NCBI GenBank assembly: GCA_027622275.1
Contig: JAQBZB010000055.1
Span: 1-37,481, forward strand
Origin: Planctomycetota bacterium
GTDB lineage: Bacteria > Planctomycetota > Planctomycetia > Pirellulales > Pirellulaceae
Length of the DNA stretch: 37,481 nucleotides
Direction: 5' to 3'
Shown here: positions 1 through 8,431 of the stretch, one piece after another
Position numbering within the stretch: the stretch's first letter is position 1
How the letters are laid out: each line of letters begins with the position of its first letter
Made by a program: the position numbers and the translations under genes
The notes under the pieces: model-generated
The model's database searches: none
What the model was told of the DNA's origin: nothing
What the model saw: the letters and a program-made list of their open reading frames with translations, nothing else

Positions 1-48
1 CGTTAGTCCCCTGATGGGATCAAACGTCGTGTCATCAGGGGACTAACG
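1..48. repeat. Perfect 16-bp inverted repeat (dispersed-repeat type)
   Basis: Positions 1-16 (CGTTAGTCCCCTGATG) are exactly reverse-complementary to 33-48, with a 16-nt spacer, so the piece can fold into a long hairpin. A C-rich tail follows (49-60). No gene overlaps it. It resembles the short palindromic intergenic repeats common in planctomycete genomes. A transcription terminator is less likely because no T run follows. The window starts inside or at the edge of the element, so its full extent is unknown. Confidence 0.8.
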
Positions 49-217
49 TCCCCCGCTCGCCAGAAAAGCCTTTTCAAGAATCGTCAAGCGTTATCGACAG
101 ATTCAGTGATAACTGATGTCGAGTTGGACTTTGCCCACGATCACTTTGTGTATCTTAGGTGCCGGTGTCCACTCTACATGCTGTGCATGCATGACGAAGT
201 CGTGCCGTCCAAGTAGA

Positions 218-490
218 ATGCAACCGATGAACCCTCCTGTTTACACAACCGATACATCCGCGGATGCTCTCGCGATGCAGCTAGACTGCTTGCGCAAACA
301 ATCGCCGCGCGACCGAATTAAGAAGATGTGCGCGATGTCACGGCAAGTGCCGAACATGGCATTCAACGCGATCCGGCGGCGGCATCCAGAATTCAATGAA
401 GAAGAAGTCCAGATGGCATTCATCGAATTGACTTATGGAAAGCCGTTGGCAGACGACCTTCGCCGGTGGAAACAGGAGCAGGGCAAGTGA
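218..490 (+). CDS. Small helical protein, partner of a nucleotidyltransferase
   Basis: About 90 residues from ATG 218; a start at 227 is also possible. The upstream in-frame extension back to 116 is cysteine-rich and does not look like protein. The body is charged and helical, with PRDRIKKMCAMSRQVPN and a C-terminal LTYGKPLADDLRRWKQEQ. I do not recognise a named family with certainty. Its stop overlaps the GTG start of the next gene (GTGA at 487-490), so the two were translationally coupled. That arrangement, plus the nucleotidyltransferase motif next door, suggests a two-gene module of the antitoxin/toxin or MNT type. This is inference from context only. No clear Shine-Dalgarno sequence is visible. 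Confidence 0.55.
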   Translation: MQPMNPPVYTTDTSADALAMQLDCLRKQSPRDRIKKMCAMSRQVPNMAFNAIRRRHPEFNEEEVQMAFIELTYGKPLADDLRRWKQEQGK

Positions 491-681
491 GTGAAACGGA
501 CGACTTAGTCGACGCACTCACACCCGTTATCGCCGCACTTCGGGCTCTTGAAGTGTCGCACTATGTCGGCGGAAGTGTGGCGAGTTCTTTTCACGGCGCG
601 ACGCGTTCGACCATGGATGTCGATCTTGTCGGCGATTTGACCGAAAATATCTATCTCGCCGGACTTCATCGTTCCCCATAA
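487..681 (+). pseudogene. Truncated AbiEii/MNT-like nucleotidyltransferase
   Basis: Reading from GTG 487, about 64 codons follow. They include YVGGSVASSFHGATRSTMDV then DL, the GG-S...RxTxDxD signature of the nucleotidyltransferase fold (AbiEii-like and related DUF families), where the two aspartates bind metal. The frame ends a few residues after GDLTEN at a TAA at 679-681. By then it lies antisense to the end of the sulfatase gene, whose stop is at 666-668. Complete members are well over 150 residues, so most of the catalytic domain is missing. The junction lies around 645-665. The 4-bp overlap with the upstream gene shows it was once the second gene of a pair. Confidence 0.65.
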
Positions 682-2858
682 ACCGGTGCCTTCCAACCCG
701 GTGGCAGTTTTCCTTGCGGCCTTACGCCGTACGCGTCAGCGGGGATTGGGTGGTCTTCGGCTTTTTGCACGGGCATGTCGTCGGGCAGATGTTTGATCTT
801 GAAGTCTTTGTACTGAATTGTCATTGCGGGGCCGACGTGGACTTGCACGGCTAGGACGCCTTCGAGAGCGCGGCCTTTTTTATCGAAGTCGATTAAGTCG
901 GCCGTGGGATGGCCGTCGATCCAGTGTTGGTGATGATTGCCGCGAACGAGAACGCGGAAGTCGTGCCACTGGCCCGGCTCGAACTCCTTCAAGGGCAGTT
1001 GGCCGACGACCCACGGTTGGCCTGCCGGATCGATGATGACTCTCTCGCCGGTGTGCGACAGGATGCGGCGACCCCGTTCTTCGTACAACATGCCGTTGTA
1101 CTCCGGCGTGTTCGCCACGACGTCGCATTGATAACCGCTGACGATGTCGAGACCAAGATCGGGACGCGAGGTGCCGCGATACTGAATGCCACTGTTGCCG
1201 CCAGGGCTGACTTTCACCTTCGCTTGCAGATCGAAGTTGCGGATCGTCGATCCTGTCCAAGTGAGAAAACGATTCGTCTTCAACGAGCCGTCAGTCACGC
1301 CGGTGATCGCGCCATCCTTGACCGACCAGTATTCGGGATCACCCGTCCAGCCACCCAAGTTCTTGCCATTGAACAGTTGGACGAATCCGTCAGCACCCGG
1401 CGTGACGGTGACGGCGGCTGAAGCTTCGGGATGCGGGACAGTGGACGCAGCGAACTTGCCTGCCAGCGGATCAAGCGGGCCGCCGTATTCGGCGACGCGC
1501 TCGGTCGTTCGCTCACGCATGGCCTGCAGCGTCTCGGCGTGCCGCGGATCGGTGGCGAGATTGACGAGTTCGTCGGGATCGTTCTTCAGGTCGTGCAGGA
1601 ATTCGTGGTTCCCGTGATCGAAGTAACGGACGTATTTGAACTGCTCATTGCGCAGGCCTTCAAACGCGGGGATGCGATTGCGGACGGCGAAGTGTTCGTG
1701 AAAGGTTTCCGTGCGCCAGTCGGCCGGTCTGTCTTCGTCGACGATTTGCTTCAAGCTCCGCCCTTGATATCTCTCAGGCGCCGCGACGCCCGCCCAATCC
1801 AGAAACGTCGCCGGCAAGTCGACGTTGAGCGCGGCGGCATCAGTGACTTTGCCACGCTGCGACTCGGGCACGCGCGGGTCGCTGACGATCAGCGGCACGC
1901 GGAGCGACTCTTCGTAGTGCGACCACTTGCCGGCGAAACCACGATTGCCCATGTAGTAGCCGTTGTCGGCGGAGTAGACGATGATCGTGTTGTCGGCGAG
2001 TCCGGCTTCTTCCAGGGCACTTATGAAACGCCCAATCGCTCCGTCGATGCCGCTGACCATGCGGAAATAGGCCCGCATGTTCGTCTGATACTTCTGGTCC
2101 GTGTTCCACCGCCAGAAAAAACGTTCGCGGTTGATCGTCGTCTTCAGAAAGTCGGGTTGCGCGTCGAAGATCGCCGGATCGTTTAACCGCGGTGGATACA
2201 TTTCGACATCCTCGTACATCCCGTCGACCGCCTGCGGCCACGGGAAGTGACCGATGCCGGGGCGGCGGTCTCCGTCCTCGGCATGACAGGCATTGAACCA
2301 CATGTTCAGAGCGAAGGGCTTGTCCGTCGGCTGGCTTTTCACGAACTCGATCCCGCGATCGACGATCAATTCCGTCTCGTGCCGTAAGCTGCCGTCGGGT
2401 TGTTTCTTGTAGTAAGGGCTTCGCCCGATCGCTTCGAACTCGTCGAAGTGGTCTTCCCGCCGATAGCCCGGCGGCATCTTGGCGTGCCACTTGCCAAAGT
2501 ATCCAGTACGGTAACCGCTGGCTCGCAAGAGGTCGGAATACAAGGTCTCGACCGCATCGGGTCGGGCTTGTTCGGGATTATCCGGCATCCCATAACTGCG
2601 TCCCACCAAACCGGTGAGAATCGTCGTGCGGCTCACCCAGCAGATCGAATGGCTAACGAACGCGTTCTCAAATCGCACGCCCCGCCGGGCCAGCGCGTCG
2701 ATATTCGGCGTTTGAACGATCGGGTTGCCGTAGCAGCCGAGTGTGCTGGTCGTCTGGTCATCGGTGAAGAAAAAGACGATATTAGGCCGTTCATTCGCGA
2801 GCAGGCTGGGAGCGCCCAGCAGGAAAGCGACGAGTAGCAGCGGCAGGCGATTTTTCAT
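666..2858 (-). CDS. Exported sulfatase with C-terminal DUF1080 domain
   Basis: About 730 residues. I chose ATG 2858 because it gives a signal peptide (MKNRLPLLLVAFLLGAPSLLA); the 45 codons upstream are not protein-like. The sulfatase domain comes first, with metal-binding NIVFFFTDDQ, the modified-residue region SICWVSRTTILTG, a GKWH motif, and late DNG...GKWSHYEESLRVPLI. The last ~220 residues are a DUF1080 (3-keto-disaccharide hydrolase-like, laminin-G-type) domain, with FNGKNLGGW, GNSGIQYRG and a conserved SGYQCDV. The core motif reads C-W-V-S-R where sulfatases usually have C-x-P-x-R. Such fusions are typical of planctomycetes and probably act on sulfated polysaccharides in the periplasm. 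Substrate is unknown. The gene is divergent from the fusion gene at 3003. Confidence 0.92.
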   Translation of the reverse strand: MKNRLPLLLVAFLLGAPSLLANERPNIVFFFTDDQTTSTLGCYGNPIVQTPNIDALARRGVRFENAFVSHSICWVSRTTILTGLVGRSYGMPDNPEQARPDAVETLYSDLLRASGYRTGYFGKWHAKMPPGYRREDHFDEFEAIGRSPYYKKQPDGSLRHETELIVDRGIEFVKSQPTDKPFALNMWFNACHAEDGDRRPGIGHFPWPQAVDGMYEDVEMYPPRLNDPAIFDAQPDFLKTTINRERFFWRWNTDQKYQTNMRAYFRMVSGIDGAIGRFISALEEAGLADNTIIVYSADNGYYMGNRGFAGKWSHYEESLRVPLIVSDPRVPESQRGKVTDAAALNVDLPATFLDWAGVAAPERYQGRSLKQIVDEDRPADWRTETFHEHFAVRNRIPAFEGLRNEQFKYVRYFDHGNHEFLHDLKNDPDELVNLATDPRHAETLQAMRERTTERVAEYGGPLDPLAGKFAASTVPHPEASAAVTVTPGADGFVQLFNGKNLGGWTGDPEYWSVKDGAITGVTDGSLKTNRFLTWTGSTIRNFDLQAKVKVSPGGNSGIQYRGTSRPDLGLDIVSGYQCDVVANTPEYNGMLYEERGRRILSHTGERVIIDPAGQPWVVGQLPLKEFEPGQWHDFRVLVRGNHHQHWIDGHPTADLIDFDKKGRALEGVLAVQVHVGPAMTIQYKDFKIKHLPDDMPVQKAEDHPIPADAYGVRPQGKLPPGWKAPVYGER

Positions 2859-3002
2859 GATCGTCTCGTTGAGAACCGAGTTGAAGGCCGGGCCAGGCGG
2901 ATAGAGATTGCGCTGGCAACATTTGACATCATTCAATATCAACTGCCCATCCCACAAGATGTACGCCGGTCGGAAACTCCTCGCTGGGATCACGTGACGA
3001 AA

Positions 3003-5585
3003 ATGATCAACCTATTCTTTTCCTTTCGCGGCCGAGTTCGGCGCGGTGACTTCTGGTACGCCGTGCTCGTTGTCATGTCGGCGTTGGCGGTACTCGACAT
3101 CGCCTGTGAACGAGTCCTCGCGCGATCGATTCCGCTGCTGCTGTGCGTTCCGATCTACTGGTCGCTGCTGGCCTTGTGCATCAAACGGTATCACGACATC
3201 GGTCGAAATGGTTGGTGGCTGCTGCTGTTGGTGATTCCGTTCATCGGGCCCGCGTGGGTCGTCTATTCGCTGGCGTTCCGCAAGGGACAGCAGCACGAGA
3301 ACCGATACGGTTCGCGACCGGGAGTGATCGAACTGGATTATCTGACCGTCGAGCCAAAGCCCGATCAAGCCGAGACCGTCGTTAACGATGTCACCGCGAT
3401 GAATCCGGTCGAAGTGAGCCAAGTGATCCGTCCCACGACGGTCGACGAGATCCAGCGTGCAATCGCTGATTCCTCGGGCCCTGTTTCGATTGGCGGTGGG
3501 CGGTTCAGTATGGGCGGGCAAACAGCCAGCCCGGCTAGTATGCACCTCGACTTGCGAAGCTTTAACCGCATCCTTCAGTTCTCGCCGGAAGAGCGTTGGA
3601 TTCGCGTGCAATCAGGCGCTCGCTGGTGCGACATCCAGCGATTCCTCGATCCGCACGACATGTCGGTCAAGATCATGCAGACCTATGCCAATTTTACGGT
3701 GGGCGGTTCGCTGAGTGTCAACTCGCATGGCCGTTACATCGGACTGGGACCGCTGATTCTGTCGGTGCGGTCGATCAAGCTTGTGCTGGCGGATGGAAGA
3801 CTGGTGACGGCCAGTCCCGAAGAGAACGCAGAGATTTTTTATGGAGCCATCGGCGGATATGGCGGGCTCGGCGTGATCGTTGAAGCGGAACTGGATGTCG
3901 ACGACAATTGCCGCGTGGGTGCGGTGACCAAAGTCATGCCGGCCGGCCGCTACGCGGATTATTTTCGGCGCGAGATTCGCGACGACGACAAATCGCTTTT
4001 TCACAACGGAGACGTTTACCCGCCGCATTACTCGCGCGTCCGGGCGACAACTTGGAAACGCACCGAAAAGCCGGTGACGCAAACCAACCGCTTGATGAGC
4101 CTGCGGTCGGCCTTTCCGTTGGAGCGGTATTTCTATTGGGCGATCTCGGAAACGCCGACTGGCACCTGGCGGCGCGAGCACTTGATTGATCCGGTGTTGT
4201 TCTTTTCGCAGAAGGTCCATTGGCGGAACTACGAAGCAGGTTACGACGTCGCCGAGCTCGAGCCGCGGAGTCGGCAGCGGCGGACTTATGTCTTGCAGGA
4301 GTATTTCGTCCCGGTCGACCGGTTCGAGGATTTTCTCGCGAAAGCCGCGGAGATTCTGCAGCGCTACGGCGTGAACATGATCAACATTTCTATCCGCCAT
4401 GCGGTGGCTGATCCCGGATCGCTGCTGGCATGGGCGCGGGAGGAAGTGTTTGCCTTTGTGATGTATTACAAGCAAGGCGTCGCGGCGCATGATCGCGGTT
4501 GCGTCGCCGTGTGGACTCGCGAGTTGATCGAGGCCGTGATCGAAGTGGGCGGCACGTACTATCTGCCGTATCAGGCACACGCCACGGACGACCAGTTTCA
4601 TCGCGCGTATCCGCGGGCCCGCGAATTGTTTGCACTCAAGGATCGGCTCGACCCCGACTTCCGCTTCCGCAATGTGTTGTGGGACAAGTACTATGCACCA
4701 ACCCGGGAGACGAACATGAACGAAGAACACACCGCCGGCGGCTCCGAATTTCGACATGTGTTTGGTACGACGAAAGGAAGCGACGCTTTCTTTCTCTTTC
4801 TGCAAAACATCTTTCATCTGTTTCCCGAGGACAAGTTTCACGGGCTGATCGTCGATGCTTGCGGGAAGCCGTCGACGGACAAAGCGATTTACGAAACCGT
4901 GCGAGCGGGATTGCCGGGCATCCAGCCGTTCCTCGCCGCCCTGACGTATGCCCTGCCGGCGCTCAAGAAGCAGAAGAAGGAAATGACACGGCAGACGCTC
5001 GAGATTCTCGGCGACCGCAATTCGTTCGACGGTTATCTCGAAATCGGATCGACCGGGCGCTATATCAGCGACTTGCGCAAGCATCTGCGATTCAAGGGGC
5101 CGCTTTACATCACCAACGATATCGCGCCGGGGAATGGACCGGGCGACATCATGGAGCGCGGGCAGTTTGCCAAACTGGGCACGTTCTTCTCGTTGGACTA
5201 TGCACCGCTCGACTCGCACGGCATCGCGGCCGGGAGTCTGGACTTGGTGACCTGCTACATTGGCTTGCATCACTGTCCCGACGAGAAACTCGACGAGTTT
5301 GTCCGCTCGCTGCATCGTGCGCTGCGTCCCGGCGGCGTCTTCATTATCCGCGATCATGATGCGGGTTCGGAAGACATGCAGATCTTCTGCTCGTTGGTTC
5401 ACACGGTGTTCAACCTCGGCCTGATGATGCCGTGGGCCGAGAACGACGCCGAGTTTCGGCACTTCCGATCGGCCGAAGCGTGGAGTGAATACATCGTGCA
5501 GCGCGGCTTCAAAGATCAGGGACCGCGACTCTTGCAGCAGAACGACCCGTCGGACAACACGCTCATGTCCTTCGTCAAGGGATAA
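3003..5585 (+). CDS. DUF805 / FAD-linked oxidase (ALO-type) / methyltransferase fusion
   Basis: About 860 residues in three parts. Numbering here counts from an in-frame GTG at 2994; ATG 3003 starts a typical DUF805 N-terminus. Residues 5-108 are a DUF805 membrane domain with SFRGRVRRGDFW, four hydrophobic segments and RYHDIGRNGWW. Residues 140-310 are an FAD-binding type-4 (PCMH) domain. Residues ~320-570 resemble the D-arabinono-1,4-lactone oxidase C-terminal domain, ending in FRFRNVLWDKYY. Residues ~675-863 are a class I SAM methyltransferase, with YLEIGSTGRY, SLDLVTCYIGLHHCPDEKLD and ALRPGGVFIIRDHD. In SIGGGRFSMGG an Arg (170) replaces the His that covalently binds FAD in ALO enzymes, so FAD is probably non-covalent. 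It likely oxidises and methylates a lipid-soluble or membrane-near substrate; the substrate is unknown. The downstream gene starts 5 bp after the stop. Confidence 0.85.
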   Translation: MINLFFSFRGRVRRGDFWYAVLVVMSALAVLDIACERVLARSIPLLLCVPIYWSLLALCIKRYHDIGRNGWWLLLLVIPFIGPAWVVYSLAFRKGQQHENRYGSRPGVIELDYLTVEPKPDQAETVVNDVTAMNPVEVSQVIRPTTVDEIQRAIADSSGPVSIGGGRFSMGGQTASPASMHLDLRSFNRILQFSPEERWIRVQSGARWCDIQRFLDPHDMSVKIMQTYANFTVGGSLSVNSHGRYIGLGPLILSVRSIKLVLADGRLVTASPEENAEIFYGAIGGYGGLGVIVEAELDVDDNCRVGAVTKVMPAGRYADYFRREIRDDDKSLFHNGDVYPPHYSRVRATTWKRTEKPVTQTNRLMSLRSAFPLERYFYWAISETPTGTWRREHLIDPVLFFSQKVHWRNYEAGYDVAELEPRSRQRRTYVLQEYFVPVDRFEDFLAKAAEILQRYGVNMINISIRHAVADPGSLLAWAREEVFAFVMYYKQGVAAHDRGCVAVWTRELIEAVIEVGGTYYLPYQAHATDDQFHRAYPRARELFALKDRLDPDFRFRNVLWDKYYAPTRETNMNEEHTAGGSEFRHVFGTTKGSDAFFLFLQNIFHLFPEDKFHGLIVDACGKPSTDKAIYETVRAGLPGIQPFLAALTYALPALKKQKKEMTRQTLEILGDRNSFDGYLEIGSTGRYISDLRKHLRFKGPLYITNDIAPGNGPGDIMERGQFAKLGTFFSLDYAPLDSHGIAAGSLDLVTCYIGLHHCPDEKLDEFVRSLHRALRPGGVFIIRDHDAGSEDMQIFCSLVHTVFNLGLMMPWAENDAEFRHFRSAEAWSEYIVQRGFKDQGPRLLQQNDPSDNTLMSFVKG
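4705..4718 (+). promoter_or_regulatory. Possible internal ribosome binding site before methyltransferase part
   Basis: GGGAGA at 4705-4710 is followed after 5 nt by an in-frame ATG at 4716. This sits at the linker between the oxidase and methyltransferase domains of the fusion gene. The spacing fits a functional Shine-Dalgarno, so a separate ~290-residue methyltransferase might also be made. It could equally be chance or a relic of the gene fusion. Confidence 0.3.
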
Positions 5586-5590
5586 ACGCG

Positions 5591-6664
5591 ATGCAACTTC
5601 GAATTCTGGCGGTTGTCTGCATGTGCTGTGCCCTGCTGGCGATCGGCTTTGATATTCAGTCGTCGCAGACCGAAGTGAAGCGACGAGTCGCCATCAAACC
5701 GATCGCGACGATCACGCCCGCAGCGCAACGCCGAGCCGAAGAGCAAACTTTCTTGACGTTTCCAGAGTGGTACTTGGTCTATAGCCCCGACGAATACGCG
5801 AACCTCGTGCAAGATCGCCCGCCGAGCGACTTCCCGTACCTCGAACATATCGCCCAGTTCTGGCAGGGATACGACGTCATGTATACAGCGACGAAGGATG
5901 AGTATCCCTTCAATGGCGGCTACCACATGATGGTGATGGTTATCGGCGCGAGTACGACGATCGAGTACGGTATGAAGTGGGCTTACGAACAGGTGATCGG
6001 ACGAATCACCGAGACCACCTGCCGCGGCGAGATGACGGCCGAGGACAAGCTGGCCGCCGATATCGCACGCGAGTACGCCGACTTCCTCGATGGCGATGCC
6101 TGGTTCAACTTCGATTATGTTGGCGCGATCAATCGGCTGTGGAGCGATACCGGTTTCTGGGGGCCGCACCCGCTGCGAAAATGGGAACGCAAGTACGCAC
6201 TGACCACCGAGTACGCGATCAAGGTCGTCTATGCGCAGGCATTGAAGCAGGGTGCCGAGTCCGCTTACGGCACGGTGGAGTTCGTTACGGCGACACTGCT
6301 GGATGGGGTGCCGCCGGAGGACATGCTTGACGAGTTCCCAGACCTCAAGATCATCGAGCAGTTTCCCGACGGAACCGTGCTCGTCGAACTGCCTCGCTAT
6401 CAACCGTTCACTGCCTACGCCAAGGGTCTCGCGGCGCGAGGGATCGGCTTCATCGAAATCGCCGGCAACCGGAACGCAATCCTCGTGAGTGCGGTCGTTC
6501 CCGACGACTTCGAGATGGATGTTCCCGTTTTGATGACACAACCGATCATCACTCAACCTGGCCGCCAGCGAATCGTCTTCAGCGTTCCCGTCGCGCAACT
6601 TGGGGCGACGATCGGCAATCTCCGGGCATCGACGACTAACTTAGAGCACATTTACGACTATTGA
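5591..6664 (+). CDS. Exported/membrane-anchored protein of unknown function, operon partner of the fusion oxidase
   Basis: 357 residues from ATG 5591, 5 bp after the stop of the fusion gene, so almost certainly co-transcribed. Residues 1-20 form a hydrophobic signal or anchor segment. The rest is soluble and rich in aromatic and acidic residues, with strong motifs such as FLTFPEWYLVYSPDEYA (about 54-70), GGYHMMVMVIGASTTIEYGMK (about 107-127) and LWSDTGFWGPHPLRKWERKY. I cannot assign a family or a catalytic residue. The tryptophan/tyrosine-rich blocks look like a conserved fold rather than a random exported protein. Its fixed position suggests it handles the substrate or product of the oxidase-methyltransferase on the outer face of the membrane (inference). 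Confidence 0.8.
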   Translation: MQLRILAVVCMCCALLAIGFDIQSSQTEVKRRVAIKPIATITPAAQRRAEEQTFLTFPEWYLVYSPDEYANLVQDRPPSDFPYLEHIAQFWQGYDVMYTATKDEYPFNGGYHMMVMVIGASTTIEYGMKWAYEQVIGRITETTCRGEMTAEDKLAADIAREYADFLDGDAWFNFDYVGAINRLWSDTGFWGPHPLRKWERKYALTTEYAIKVVYAQALKQGAESAYGTVEFVTATLLDGVPPEDMLDEFPDLKIIEQFPDGTVLVELPRYQPFTAYAKGLAARGIGFIEIAGNRNAILVSAVVPDDFEMDVPVLMTQPIITQPGRQRIVFSVPVAQLGATIGNLRASTTNLEHIYDY

Positions 6665-6716
6665 CGCCCACGGCCGCCCCCCACCAATCCACAATCTTTA
6701 TTCGTACAGTTCCGAC

Positions 6717-7949
6717 ATGAATGCGTCTGCCGATCAACAACGAGACCCGCATGTGCTGACCGTCGGGCAGCTCACGTCGCTGATTAAGGACGCGCTCGAA
6801 GGGACGTTTCCGGCAGTCTGGGTATCGGGCGAGTTGTCGGATGTGTCGCGGCCGCGGTCGGGACATATTTATTTTACGTTGAAGGATGCCGATGCGCAGA
6901 TCCGCGGAGTGATTTGGCGGAACACGGCCAGCCGGCTGCTGTTCGATTTGGAAGATGGAACGGAAGTAGTGTGTGGCGGCACGCTGGACGTTTATCCGCC
7001 GCGCGGCAGCTATCAGCTCGTAGTCCGCGAGATTGAACCTCGCGGCGTCGGCTCGCTGCTGCTGGCGCTACGTCAGTTACAACAGCGTTTAGCGGCGGAA
7101 GGTTTGTTTGACCAGCAACATAAGAAGCCGTTGCCAAAGTTCCCGCGACGAGTTGCCTTTGTGACCAGCCCGACCGGCGCGGCGATTCGCGATTTTTTGG
7201 AGGTGCTGCGGCGGCGCTGGCGGGGCGTCGACGTGATGGTCGTGCCGACGAGAGTCCAAGGCGAAGGAGCGGCCGGCGAGATTGCCAAGGCAATTGCCGC
7301 GGCCAGTCGCGTGCGGCCCGCGCCGGATGTGATCATCGTCGGACGAGGCGGAGGCAGCGTCGAAGACCTGTGGTGTTTCAATGACGAGGCGGTGGTCCGG
7401 GCGATCTTTGCCTGCGACATTCCGGTTGTCTCGGCGGTGGGCCACGAGATTGATGTGACCTTGTCCGATCTCGTCGCGGACGTGCGAGCCTTGACGCCGA
7501 GCGAGGCCGCCGAGTTGGTCGTGCCTTCGAGCGACGAGTTACAATCGTTGCTGGCGGCTTATCAGCAGCGGCTCGTGGCGTTGTTGCGAAGCCGCGCCCA
7601 AACAGCGCGCTTGCGGTTGGATGCGCTGGCCAACAGCCGCGTCATGCGTCATCCGACGGATCGCATCCGAGAACTGGCTCGCCGCGTGGACGAACTGGAA
7701 CTGCGGGCGAACCGTGCCATCTTGACTAATCAGTCGAAGGCCCGCGACCGGATTGCTCACATGGCCGAGCGTCTGGAATCGCTCAGCCCGCTGGCCGTGC
7801 TCGGTCGCGGTTACAGCGTGACACAGCGAACCAGCGACGGGCAACTTGTGATCGATGCCAACAGGGTATCGGTCGGCGAACTGGTAACGACACGCTTGGC
7901 TCGCGGCACGCTAACGAGTCGAATAGAAGAAATCGACACGGACGCCTAA
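6717..7949 (+). CDS. xseA: Exodeoxyribonuclease VII large subunit
   Basis: 410 residues, normal length. The N-terminal OB-fold DNA-binding domain shows VSGELSDVSRPRSGHIYFTL. The central catalytic domain has FPRRVAFVTSPTGAAIRDFL, the diagnostic glycine-rich GRGGGSVEDLWCFNDE, and VVSAVGHEIDVTLSDLVAD. A helical C-terminal region follows, ending in the conserved LAVLGRGYSVTQR. With XseB it degrades single-stranded DNA in both directions into short oligonucleotides. It is first in a run of five genes on the same strand, with xseB starting 32 bp downstream. The start at ATG 6717 matches the family's short N-terminus. Confidence 0.97.
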   Translation: MNASADQQRDPHVLTVGQLTSLIKDALEGTFPAVWVSGELSDVSRPRSGHIYFTLKDADAQIRGVIWRNTASRLLFDLEDGTEVVCGGTLDVYPPRGSYQLVVREIEPRGVGSLLLALRQLQQRLAAEGLFDQQHKKPLPKFPRRVAFVTSPTGAAIRDFLEVLRRRWRGVDVMVVPTRVQGEGAAGEIAKAIAAASRVRPAPDVIIVGRGGGSVEDLWCFNDEAVVRAIFACDIPVVSAVGHEIDVTLSDLVADVRALTPSEAAELVVPSSDELQSLLAAYQQRLVALLRSRAQTARLRLDALANSRVMRHPTDRIRELARRVDELELRANRAILTNQSKARDRIAHMAERLESLSPLAVLGRGYSVTQRTSDGQLVIDANRVSVGELVTTRLARGTLTSRIEEIDTDA

Positions 7950-7981
7950 CTCACGAGAAATTCAATCCCGGAAAGACGGTC

Positions 7982-8347
7982 ATGGCGAAGACAAAGACAA
8001 CCGAGGATTCCATCTCTTTCGAAGAAGCACTGGACAAGCTGGAGCAAGTCGTCCGGCACCTCGAAGACGGCCAACTCGGGCTGTCCGAATCGCTTGCGCA
8101 ATACGAGGAAGGGGTCCGGCACCTGAAGCATTGTCACCAAGCTCTGGCCGCCGCCGAGCGGAAGATCGAGTTGCTGACCTCGGTTAACGAAGAGGGCAAC
8201 GCCAGAACCGAGCCGTTCGACGATGAACTGTCGGCACCGGTTGAGCAAAAGAAACGGACGCCGAGCAGTCGGCGTTCGACGCGGACCACGAGCCGGGTGG
8301 ACGACGATGCGGCGAACGACGTGGACACACAGCGAGGGCTGTTTTAG
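7982..8347 (+). CDS. xseB: Exodeoxyribonuclease VII small subunit
   Basis: 121 residues from ATG 7982, with a purine-rich GGAAAG upstream as ribosome binding site. The first ~70 residues match the family, including SFEEALDKLEQVVRHLEDGQ and the LGLSESLAQYEEGVRHLKHC helix pair. The acidic/arginine-rich tail (residues 75-121) is longer than in typical 80-residue XseB and probably disordered. Several XseB chains bind the coiled-coil of XseA and activate it. It lies directly behind xseA and before ispA, a gene order seen in many bacteria. Confidence 0.95.
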   Translation: MAKTKTTEDSISFEEALDKLEQVVRHLEDGQLGLSESLAQYEEGVRHLKHCHQALAAAERKIELLTSVNEEGNARTEPFDDELSAPVEQKKRTPSSRRSTRTTSRVDDDAANDVDTQRGLF

Positions 8348-8431
8348 AATAGGAACTGCTTTGCTGGCCGGTAGATAGACTCAATCGTTAGGCCCGTGCC
8401 TGTCCTTCGCTTACCCCACGCTCCACGCCGC

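Noticed and set aside
2923-2951. Promoter with TTGACA at 2923-2928 for the fusion oxidase
   Set aside because: No acceptable -10 box lies at 16-18 nt spacing.
3612-5462. Long minus-strand open frame of 616 codons opposite the fusion oxidase
   Set aside because: It is antisense to a gene with clear motifs; its composition is Arg/His/Val-rich without domains, as expected of the shadow frame in GC-rich DNA.
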